Position numbers and translations under genes: made by a program
Notes under the pieces: generated by a model
What the model saw: only the letters and a program-made list of their open reading frames with translations
Told to the model about the DNA's origin: nothing
The model's database searches: none
From: Marinilabiliales bacterium
Lineage (GTDB): Bacteria; Bacteroidota; Bacteroidia; Bacteroidales; BM523
Length of the DNA: 9,378 nt
Direction of reading: 5' to 3'
Assembly: GCA_002869425.1 (NCBI GenBank)
Contig: PKSZ01000736.1
Span: forward strand, 1-9,378
Shown here: positions 1 to 6,309 of the stretch, in pieces
Layout of the letters: every line of letters begins with the position of its first letter
How positions within the stretch are numbered: position 1 is the first letter of the stretch

Positions 1-242
1 TGATACTGACTTCTTTCTTCATCGCACGATATCAGAATAGAACCATCATTGATAATGCGGTTTTCCAATCTCTGGTTAATCAGTGCTTTTTCTTCTTCTG
101 TAAGGACACTGGACTCGCCGACAAAAAATATCAATTCTACTTTCGTTGATAGTTTATTTACAGATTGGCCTCCTTTTCCTGAACTTCGGGAAGTTCTGAA
201 TTGCAATTCCTTCTCAATCTTATCAAATCTAGAATCCAACAT
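1..242 (-). CDS. arfB: Alternative ribosome-rescue factor / peptidyl-tRNA hydrolase ArfB (YaeJ), N-terminal part
   Basis: ArfB enters stalled ribosomes that lack a stop codon in the A site and hydrolyses the peptidyl-tRNA, releasing the nascent chain; it acts in the cytoplasm. Reading the minus strand from the ATG at 242 gives 80 codons before the window ends. The class I release-factor-like domain is clear: FRTSRSSGKGGQSVNK at residues 15-30 contains the catalytic GGQ (residues 24-26), followed by LSTKVEL (31-37), and later INDGSILIS and EERSQY (64-80), all in the family order. The full protein is usually about 130-140 residues with a basic C-terminal tail that binds the mRNA channel; that tail lies outside the window. 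The short lead before the RTS..GGQ block separates it from RF1/RF2, which have long N-terminal domains. The ATG overlaps the last 14 bases of the upstream barrel gene, suggesting translational coupling. Identity is confident; the gene is partial only because of the window edge. Confidence 0.9.
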   Translation of the reverse strand, partial: MLDSRFDKIEKELQFRTSRSSGKGGQSVNKLSTKVELIFFVGESSVLTEEEKALINQRLENRIINDGSILISCDEERSQY

Positions 243-984
243 CCAATGAAAAATTAAAGCAATACACAAAAGAAACGCATATCCGATGGTTTGAAATTGA
301 AGGAAATTGCACACTGGTGTATTCTGGTTGATCCGGCATCTGTAAATCAACATACTCGTATGTTATTTTAAATATAGCATCCGGATTCATCCAAAAAATA
401 CCTACAACAGGGGGTATAAAATGTTTCTCACCATCCTCTTTTAAATAAAAAGGCATATAAATATGCAAAGGATCGTAACTAATATTGGTACCTCGGTATT
501 TGCCAAAAGAATATGTATATTTTACTCCAACAAGCACGCCTATTTGAGAGAAAAGCACCTCGTAACCAAAACGCTTTTCCAGGTTTATATAGGCAAAGGA
601 TCTTCCTTCATTGTATTTATAGAAAGTATTAAATCCATTTTCCACATACACAGTTTTTGCTTTGGGACGAATATTATAACCCGCATATAAGCTGAAGTTT
701 CTTTTTGTTGTTTGTAAACCCAAACTCAGACCAGCCAAAATATCATTTCGATTAAAGTTTGCATCAAGACCGAGTGTAACAGCCTTTAGGAAACGTTCAT
801 TATCAATCAAGGGAGCTTTTGAAAAAAACAAAGGATTATGGTAACAAGCAGTATCATGTTTTGAGATACTCCAATTACCATCTGCCTTTACTATAACACT
901 AAAAAGGATAAAACTACTTATCAGCAGGCTTTTTAGTATTCTTCTTTGGTTCTTTAGCTTTGTATGTTGCTTGATTGATAACAT
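229..984 (-). CDS. Predicted outer-membrane beta-barrel protein, function unknown
   Basis: I do not recognise a named family. From the ATG at 984 the product has 251 residues. A basic stretch (KLKNQRRILK, about residues 10-18) is followed by a hydrophobic core LLISSFILFSVIV and a likely cleavage after VKA, near residue 34, so it is probably exported. The rest alternates polar and hydrophobic/aromatic residues in about eight amphipathic strands (for example VTLGLDANF, DILAGLSLGLQTT, NFSLYAGYNI, IGVLVGVKYTYSFG, AIFKITYEYVDLQ, RICVSFVYCFNF) and ends in Phe, as is typical of outer-membrane barrels. The frame is open further upstream, with ATGs at 996, 999 and 1017, but these only lengthen the segment before the signal peptide; 984 leaves the shortest N-terminal extension of any ATG. 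Even so it overlaps the repeat gene by 71 bases. It lies downstream of the repeat-protein gene and overlaps arfB by 14 bases, so the three are likely one transcript. A role as porin, anchor or partner of the repeat protein is only inference. Confidence 0.75.
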   Translation of the reverse strand: MLSIKQHTKLKNQRRILKSLLISSFILFSVIVKADGNWSISKHDTACYHNPLFFSKAPLIDNERFLKAVTLGLDANFNRNDILAGLSLGLQTTKRNFSLYAGYNIRPKAKTVYVENGFNTFYKYNEGRSFAYINLEKRFGYEVLFSQIGVLVGVKYTYSFGKYRGTNISYDPLHIYMPFYLKEDGEKHFIPPVVGIFWMNPDAIFKITYEYVDLQMPDQPEYTSVQFPSISNHRICVSFVYCFNFSLDVGF

Positions 985-3469
985 TCTCAAGATCATCATA
1001 TTCTTTCCAAAGTCCATCTTTCTGATCCCATTTATAATTACCTTCTTTTTCTATTTTTCCATTTTTATAATACCACTTTGCAGGTCCGGATTTAAGATCG
1101 CGTTCATAGGTAATCTCACTTGATTTTTCTCCACTCTCATAATATTTGGTCCATACCTCTGTTTTCATGTCATACAAATATTTGCCTGTCTCTGTCTTCT
1201 TCCCCACTTTATTCAGGTAAGTCCATGTGCCTGTTTTCTTATCTGACTTATACCAGCCTGAAACAGCTTTAAATGCATTGTTATAATATTCTTCATATTT
1301 TCCTCCCTTTTTTCCATCTACCCATGAAGTTACTGTATGTAGTTTACCATTCTCGTACCAGGTCTGGAATATACCAGCCTTTACACCTTTATCATAAAGC
1401 TCTTCAGATTCTTTTTTTCCATTCTCATAATAGCTGGTATGTGTTCCTATTTTCTTTCCGTTTTCGTATTCTCCTTCATACTTTAACTTACCACTTGGAT
1501 ACCATTCCTGCCATAAACTATGCTTATTACCACCTCTATAACTCCCCTCTGATTTCTTTTTTCCATTTTCATACCACTCAGTCCATATTTTCACCTTTTT
1601 ACCATCACTATACAAGCCATCTATTTTTTTTTGTTTATTGCCATACCATTCCAGATATTCTCCTTCAGGCAGACCATTAACAGAATTGCTCACAACCTTT
1701 TTATCTCCATTCTCATACCACTCCAGGTATTTCCCTATTTTTGAACCCAATTTATAAGCTCCATCCACTTTCTTCTTTCCACTCTTATACCATTCCTGAT
1801 ATTTTCCATGAAGTTTACCATCCAAATAAGCACATTCCTTTTTGGGTTGACCGTTATCATACCATTCAAAAAACTGACCTGTCTTTTCATTCTTTTTGTA
1901 ATTACCTGTCATTGCCAATTCTCCGTTTTCATGCCACTCTTGCATTGGCCCGTCCAGCTCACTAAATTTGTAATTACATTCTGACTTTTTGTTTCCATTC
2001 TCCCACCATTCGGTCCATATACCATATTTCTTACCACCTTTTGTGCTTCCCCTCACAGAAAGTTGCTTATTGTCGTAAAAACGCTGATAAATATTATACA
2101 TTTTAGGCTTAATTTCGGTACCATCTCTCTGCCATTCCTTCCACTCACCGGTTCTCAGGTCTTCCTTATACATTCCTTCTTCGGATTTTTGTCCGTTTTT
2201 ATACCATGCCATAGCTGGCCCGTTGAGTTTTCCATCCTTGCAATTTCCCTCAAAGGCTCTTTGTCCATTTGCATGCCATTCTGTTTCCATTCCTACTTTA
2301 AGACCGTTCTCATACTTTAATTCCTTCGCCTTTTGCCCATTATCATGCCAATGTACACACATTCCATTATTCAGCCCATTGGTATAATTCGTTTCAGTTG
2401 CTTTTTGTCCATTTTCATGCCAGCCTGTCCATAAACCATCCTTTTTCCCATTTACATAGCTTCCTTCCAACGATTTTTTCCCATTGGGATGATAAAACAC
2501 CCAAACACCAGACTTCTTAGCATTTTCATAATTCCCCTCAGATTTTTTCTCACCATTTTCATACCAGCTAGTCCATGGCCCGTCAGCTATATTGTCTTTA
2601 TAACTCCTGTAATCTCTTTCCTGACCGTTCTCATACCACCACTTCCAAATTCCGTTTTTCTTTCCATCCACAAAATTGGCCTCTTCCATCTTGTTTCCAT
2701 TCTCGTGATATTGCACCACAGTATTATAATCTTTGGAACTAATCTCATTTCCATTGGCATCCCACTCTTTCCAAACGCCTTGTTTGTAACCGTTTTGATA
2801 TTTTCCTTCAATTTTCTTCTTTCCATTTTCATGAAACTCAGTATACAAACCATCCAAAATATCATTACTGTAGTTCTTAATCAATTTTCTTGATCCATCT
2901 TCACGCCACTCCTTGTAAACACCATCCTTTATATTCTCATTATATGTAACATATGATTTTTTGTTCCCGTTTTCATACCATACAACCCAATGATCATGCT
3001 TTTTACCGTCTTTTTTGGTTCCTTCCAGTTTTTTATGCTCCTTGTCGTACCATTCCTCAACCGTTTCGTATTTCCTCTCCTTGCTAACTTTTCCATATAC
3101 ATCCCATTCAATCCAAGTACCTTCTTTTCGATCATTTTTATAATTTCCTTCTTCACTTACCTGACCATTTTCATACCAACTTTTTCCTTCTCCATTCCTC
3201 ACTCCATTTTTGTAAGTAGCCTGATATCTGATCTGACCATCTTTATCGTATTCTGACCATGTCTTAACGCGAACTCCATTTTTATAAATTCCTTCATATT
3301 TTTTATTGGTACCCGACCAATAATCTACACATGGACCTGAATAAGGAGTTGTTTCACCGGATTTATAAACCAATCCGTCTCCTTTTTCCTCAAGATCTTC
3401 AAGTTTTACATTTTGTGCAATGGCTCCAAACGTTGTGATAGCAAAAAGAAATATGAAAAATGCTTTCAT
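914..3469 (-). CDS. Exported giant MORN_2 (YwqK-like) tandem-repeat protein
   Basis: The product has 851 residues. A signal peptide (hydrophobic FFIFLFAITTFGAIA, cleavage likely after A18, before QN) is followed by a short lead and then a near-continuous array of about 33 repeats of 23-24 residues from residue 52 to 837. The unit reads roughly W-x-E-W-Y-E-N-G-x-K-K-x-E-G-x-Y-x-x-G-K-K-x-G, which matches the MORN_2 repeat of proteins often labelled 'YwqK family antitoxin'; that label is a naming habit and does not establish a toxin-antitoxin function. Such repeats are expected to form an elongated beta-hairpin solenoid. Three repeats are cut to 18-19 residues (near 123, 237 and 447), dividing the array into blocks. 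The last 15 residues form a Lys/Pro-rich tail (KAKEPKKNTKKPADK). Most relatives I know of carry far fewer repeats. The stop lies inside the barrel gene. Probable location is periplasm or cell surface; binding partner unknown. Confidence 0.85.
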   Translation of the reverse strand: MKAFFIFLFAITTFGAIAQNVKLEDLEEKGDGLVYKSGETTPYSGPCVDYWSGTNKKYEGIYKNGVRVKTWSEYDKDGQIRYQATYKNGVRNGEGKSWYENGQVSEEGNYKNDRKEGTWIEWDVYGKVSKERKYETVEEWYDKEHKKLEGTKKDGKKHDHWVVWYENGNKKSYVTYNENIKDGVYKEWREDGSRKLIKNYSNDILDGLYTEFHENGKKKIEGKYQNGYKQGVWKEWDANGNEISSKDYNTVVQYHENGNKMEEANFVDGKKNGIWKWWYENGQERDYRSYKDNIADGPWTSWYENGEKKSEGNYENAKKSGVWVFYHPNGKKSLEGSYVNGKKDGLWTGWHENGQKATETNYTNGLNNGMCVHWHDNGQKAKELKYENGLKVGMETEWHANGQRAFEGNCKDGKLNGPAMAWYKNGQKSEEGMYKEDLRTGEWKEWQRDGTEIKPKMYNIYQRFYDNKQLSVRGSTKGGKKYGIWTEWWENGNKKSECNYKFSELDGPMQEWHENGELAMTGNYKKNEKTGQFFEWYDNGQPKKECAYLDGKLHGKYQEWYKSGKKKVDGAYKLGSKIGKYLEWYENGDKKVVSNSVNGLPEGEYLEWYGNKQKKIDGLYSDGKKVKIWTEWYENGKKKSEGSYRGGNKHSLWQEWYPSGKLKYEGEYENGKKIGTHTSYYENGKKESEELYDKGVKAGIFQTWYENGKLHTVTSWVDGKKGGKYEEYYNNAFKAVSGWYKSDKKTGTWTYLNKVGKKTETGKYLYDMKTEVWTKYYESGEKSSEITYERDLKSGPAKWYYKNGKIEKEGNYKWDQKDGLWKEYDDLENVINQATYKAKEPKKNTKKPADK
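959..3316 (-). repeat. Coding tandem array of about 33 MORN_2 units, 69-72 bases each
   Basis: Aligning on the recurring W(Y/H)ENG core gives full units of 23-24 residues and three short ones of 18-19. The short units, DVYGKVSKERKY, DANGNEISSKDYN and RDGTEIKPKMYN, lack the G..G-W half of the unit, and the last unit of the array (DDLENVINQATYK) looks alike. Counting these as block ends, the blocks hold 4, 5, 9 and 16 units. The units are diverged at both protein and DNA level, so the array is old and not a freshly expanded minisatellite. Counts were made by eye; boundaries may shift by a few residues. Confidence 0.8.
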
Positions 3470-3608
3470 TATTAGTGGATTTACGATTCGGGCAATAAAA
3501 ATAAAGTTTTAATGATTTTTTAAGGCAAATAGTTATCAAAAGTTATTAAACACCTGTTCATTGCAGGCATCCAATGATCATCTGCATAATTCATTGACTA
3601 TCTTAAGA
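3470..3608. other. Intergenic spacer with alternating short inverted repeats
   Basis: This AT-rich gap separates the ABC-F stop from the start of the repeat-protein gene. Three related 6-base arms occur: TCATTG at 3558-3563, CAATGA at 3572-3577 and TCATTG at 3591-3596. The middle arm can pair with either outer arm (loops of 8 and 13 bases), but there is no T-run directly after a stem, so I do not call an intrinsic terminator. I found no exact TAnnTTTG -7 element on the minus strand upstream of 3469, so the promoter of the repeat gene could not be placed. Confidence 0.3.
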
Positions 3609-5483
3609 TTACTCCTCTATCTCACTCAATTCAAGCCACCTTAATTCCCTGTCGTCCAATTGGTTTATAACTTCTGCGAATCGTTCAGATTTTTCATTTA
3701 ACTCATCTGAATTTAAGGTTCCGGAATTCAACTGCTTTTCAATCTCTGACTTTTCATTCTGAAGCTCTTCAATTAGGGCTTCAAGCATTTCCATTTCCCT
3801 TTTTTCCTTAAATGATAGTTTCCTTTTGGCTTGTATTGTTGTATCAGAGCTTTTCTTCCGGGTTTTACTCACACTAGTATTCTTTGGCTTTGGCGCTTGA
3901 ACTATTTTTTTCCTACTCTGCCTGTACTGCGTGTAATTGCCAGGATAATTCTTAATTTTTCCTTCTCCTTCAAAAACAAAAATACTATCTACAATTTTAT
4001 CCATGAAAAATCGGTCGTGTGAAACCAATAAAATACAACCATCAAAGTCACACAAATATTCTTCAAGCACATTCAAAGTTAGTATATCAAGATCGTTAGT
4101 TGGCTCATCCAATAGAAGAAAATTCGGATTTTGAATAAGAACAGTCAACAAGTAAAGTCTTCTTTTCTCTCCTCCGCTTAATTTTTAAACCCGGGAATGC
4201 TGCATTTTGGGTGGAAAAAGAAAATAGTTCAAGAACTGAGATGCTGACATCCGTTTTCCGTTGTTTAAAGTTACAACCTCGGCTATTTCCTTAACAATAT
4301 CTATTACTGTATCCTCTTCCTTAAACTGAATCCCATCCTGCTTGTAATAGGCCATTACAACTGTTTCGCCAATTTCCATCTTTCCTTTATCAGCTTCCAA
4401 TTGTCCAGCAATAATATTCAATAAAGTACTCTTCCCACTTCCATTATTTCCTACAATTCCTATCTTTTCATAAGGTTTGAAAAGATATGTAAAATCGGTT
4501 ATCAGTTTATGATCATCAAAACTTTTTTCCAGGTTATGAATATTTAATATTTTCTTTCCCAGTCTCGACGAACTCACTTTGATTTCTACTTTATCTCTGT
4601 ATTTTTTCTGACTGGCTTTTTCTTCAAGGTCGTAATATGCATCTACCCTGTATTTTGCTTTTGTGGTTCTTGCCTGTGGTGTTCTTCTCATCCACTCTAA
4701 TTCTTTTTTAAGAATGGAACGGGCTTTTTCTATTTCTGAATTTTTATTGTGAATCCTTTCATCTCGCTTTTCCAGAAAGTAACTATAATTTCCTTTGTAC
4801 TGGTAAATCTGTTTGTTCTCTATTTCTAGAATTTCATTACAAACCCGGTCGAGAAAGTAGCGATCGTGGGTGACCATAAAAAGAGTACTGTTGCTTCGCT
4901 GCAGAAACTCTTCAAGCCACTCTATCATTTCAAGATCTAAATGATTGGTAGGTTCATCAAGAATTAACAGATCAGGTTCATTTATTAAAAGGTTGGCCAG
5001 TGCGATTCGCTTTTTCTGACCTCCTGACAAATATCGAATGGTTTTATCAAATTCTGTAATTTTCAGTTGAGCCAGAATCTGTTTTACCCTTACTTCGTAA
5101 TCCCAGGCATTTAACCGATCCATCTCCGACAACAATGAGCTAATCTCATCCTTATGATTCTCAGCAATAGCCTTTTCATACCTCTTAATCAACTTAACGG
5201 TCTCGTTGGAAGAGTTAAAGACCTCTTCTATTACAGAATTTTGCTCGTTGATAATAGGATTCTGATTCAGATAACCCAAACTAATATCATTTGTGAAAGT
5301 AACCTTTCCTACATCTGGTGTATCAATTCCGGCCAGAATATTCAGCAAAGTAGTTTTCCCGGTACCATTTTTGGCAATCAGGGCTACTTTCTGATCCTTG
5401 TGAATACTCATTGAGATATCAGAAAACAATTCCAAATCACCATACGATTTTGCTATACTCTCTGCCTGTAATAATACACTCAT
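3609..5483 (-). pseudogene. uup: ABC-F ATPase (Uup-like), interrupted by one in-frame TAA stop
   Basis: ABC-F proteins are soluble twin-ATPase proteins that bind the ribosomal E site and help with stalled or structured translation; Uup also has DNA-linked phenotypes. The frame runs 624 codons from ATG 5483 to TAA 3609, with a single TAA at codon 433 (4187-4185). Before it: Walker A1 AKNGTGKTT (37-45, first Gly replaced by Ala), LSGGQ (152-156), LLILDEP (172-178), switch His206, the linker with WMRRTPQARTTKAKYR (264-279), and Walker A2 GNNGSGKST (345-353). After it, in the same frame: KLSGGEKRR (434-442), LLLDEPTNDLD (456-466) and a charged coiled-coil C-terminal domain (about 550-620), which points to Uup. 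The stop sits where Tyr would fit (V-Y-K-LSGGE). The 432-residue product would lack signature 2 and Walker B2, so it should not work as an ATPase pair. Reading error, recent pseudogene or readthrough remain possible; normal-looking sequence on both sides favours the first two. Confidence 0.85.
4185..4187 (-). other. Premature TAA codon within the ABC-F gene
   Basis: The codon order on the minus strand is CGG GTT TAA AAA TTA AGC GGA GGA GAG, read as R-V-stop-K-L-S-G-G-E. The frame is unchanged across the stop, so one base substitution (TAT or TAC to TAA) explains it, while a single insertion or deletion does not. TAA also ends nth and this same gene, so reassignment of TAA is not supported. 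Confidence 0.9.
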
Positions 5484-5499
5484 TTTGTAAGATTGTCTG

Positions 5500-5531
5500 C
5501 AAATGTAATGGTTTCATGCATGTAAAACGAA
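5500..5531 (-). promoter_or_regulatory. Candidate Bacteroidota-type promoter for the ABC-F gene
   Basis: On the minus strand TACATTTG (5507-5500) matches the Bacteroidota -7 consensus TAnnTTTG exactly. TTCG (5531-5528), one base off the -33 TTTG, lies 20 bases upstream of it. The predicted transcript would start near 5493, leaving a leader of about 10 bases before the ATG at 5483. Both elements are short, so chance matches in AT-rich DNA are possible. Confidence 0.45.
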
Positions 5532-5558
5532 TATTACAATTTGATTTTCAAATTCAGG

Positions 5559-5589
5559 TTGGCAGCAAAATCAAATTTAGTTTACTTTG
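5559..5589 (+). promoter_or_regulatory. Candidate Bacteroidota-type promoter for nth
   Basis: TTACTTTG at 5582-5589 matches the -7 consensus TAnnTTTG with one mismatch, and TTG at 5559-5561 lies 20 bases upstream as a possible -33 element. Transcription would begin near 5596, just before the ATG at 5608. If this is right, the TTG at 5587 is part of the promoter and cannot be the start codon. Confidence 0.35.
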
Positions 5590-5607
5590 TCAACAAAAGA
5601 CCTTAAC

Positions 5608-6249
5608 ATGCAAAAGAAAGAAAGATTTGAAAAGCTCATTTCGTATTTTGAAAAAAAAATGCCCGTTGCTGAAACAGAGCTAAACTACGCCACTCCTTAT
5701 GAATTGGCAGTTGCTGTAATACTTTCTGCCCAATGCACCGATAAAAGAGTAAACATAATTACGCCTGGATTTTTCAATGTTTATCCTGATGCATATAAGC
5801 TTTCTGAAGCAACTGTTGAAGATATATATGAGCTGATTAAATCATGCTCCTACCCAAACAACAAAGCAAAACACCTCTCAGGAATGGCTAAAATGATGGT
5901 AAAGGATTTTAAAGGAGTTGTTCCGGATGATATTAATGAACTACAAAAGTTACCCGGTGTGGGAAGGAAAACAGCCAATGTGATTGCATCTGTGATATAC
6001 AATCAACCGGCAATGGCTGTTGACACACATGTTTTTAGGGTATCTGCAAGGATTGGCCTTTCGACAAATGCCAAAACACCGCTGGATACTGAAAAACAGC
6101 TGGTAAAATATTTCCCTGAAGAATTACTGCATAAAGCACATCACTGGTTAATACTGCACGGTAGGTATGTTTGTATAGCACGAAAGCCTAAATGCACAGA
6201 TTGTGGTCTAACGGATATCTGTAAATATTATTCAACAAAAAAGGAATAA
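5608..6249 (+). CDS. nth: Endonuclease III, DNA glycosylase/AP lyase
   Basis: Nth removes oxidised pyrimidines (such as thymine glycol) from DNA and cuts the abasic strand by beta-elimination, in base excision repair in the cytoplasm. The product has 213 residues against 211 for E. coli Nth. Seen in order: ELNYATPYELAVAVILSAQCTDKRVN (24-49, given here only as the family's N-terminal helical block), helix-hairpin-helix LPGVGRKTANV (115-125) with catalytic Lys121, AVDTHVFR (137-144) with catalytic Asp139, HHWLILHGRYVC (178-189), and the 4Fe-4S loop cysteines 189, 196, 199 and 205 in C-x6-C-x2-C-x5-C spacing. All key residues are present, so it should be active. I chose ATG 5608 because MQKKERFEKL aligns with the normal N-terminus; the frame could start at TTG 5587 with seven more residues, but that TTG overlaps a likely promoter element. 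It is divergent from the ABC-F gene, and 60 bases upstream of the GH18 gene. Confidence 0.95.
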   Translation: MQKKERFEKLISYFEKKMPVAETELNYATPYELAVAVILSAQCTDKRVNIITPGFFNVYPDAYKLSEATVEDIYELIKSCSYPNNKAKHLSGMAKMMVKDFKGVVPDDINELQKLPGVGRKTANVIASVIYNQPAMAVDTHVFRVSARIGLSTNAKTPLDTEKQLVKYFPEELLHKAHHWLILHGRYVCIARKPKCTDCGLTDICKYYSTKKE

Positions 6250-6251
6250 TT

Positions 6252-6284
6252 TCTGGCACAACTTAAGTATTTCTACTAAATTCG
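6252..6284 (+). promoter_or_regulatory. Weak candidate promoter for the GH18 gene
   Basis: TAAATTCG at 6277-6284 matches TAnnTTTG with one mismatch, and TCTG at 6252-6255 is one base from the -33 TTTG with 21 bases between. The start would fall near 6291, about 19 bases ahead of the ATG at 6310. No terminator-like hairpin is seen between nth and this gene, so read-through from nth is equally possible. Confidence 0.25.
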
Positions 6285-6309
6285 TATTACAATCTATAAA
6301 CAATTACAG

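Noticed and set aside
49..249. Plus-strand open frame of 66 codons near the left edge
   Set aside because: It lies antisense to the ArfB coding region, which has the GGQ motif and conserved flanks on the minus strand; the plus-strand translation resembles nothing.
1273..3256. Several plus-strand open frames of 74-135 codons and minus-strand shadow frames within the repeat gene
   Set aside because: They follow the periodic codon content of the MORN_2 array (His/Phe/Ile-rich translations such as SFHSYTIPDIF) and have no independent family features.
914..3469. Reading the YwqK-type repeat protein and its neighbour as a toxin-antitoxin pair
   Set aside because: The protein has a clear signal peptide and the neighbour is a beta-barrel with no toxin motif; the antitoxin label for this repeat family is not functional evidence.
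4149..4175. Separate downstream gene starting at TTG 4151 with GGAGGAGAG upstream as a ribosome binding site
   Set aside because: The purine-rich run is simply the codons of the conserved S-G-G-E-K motif, and the frame joins the upstream half directly; Bacteroidota rarely depend on Shine-Dalgarno sequences. Reinitiation is possible but unsupported.
4185..4187. Recoding of TAA to an amino acid
   Set aside because: TAA serves as the normal stop of nth and of this same frame, and no recoding element is visible; a substitution or base error is simpler.
5587..5607. TTG at 5587 as the start of nth
   Set aside because: It adds seven residues absent from typical Nth proteins and overlaps a probable -7 element; ATG 5608 fits the family N-terminus better.
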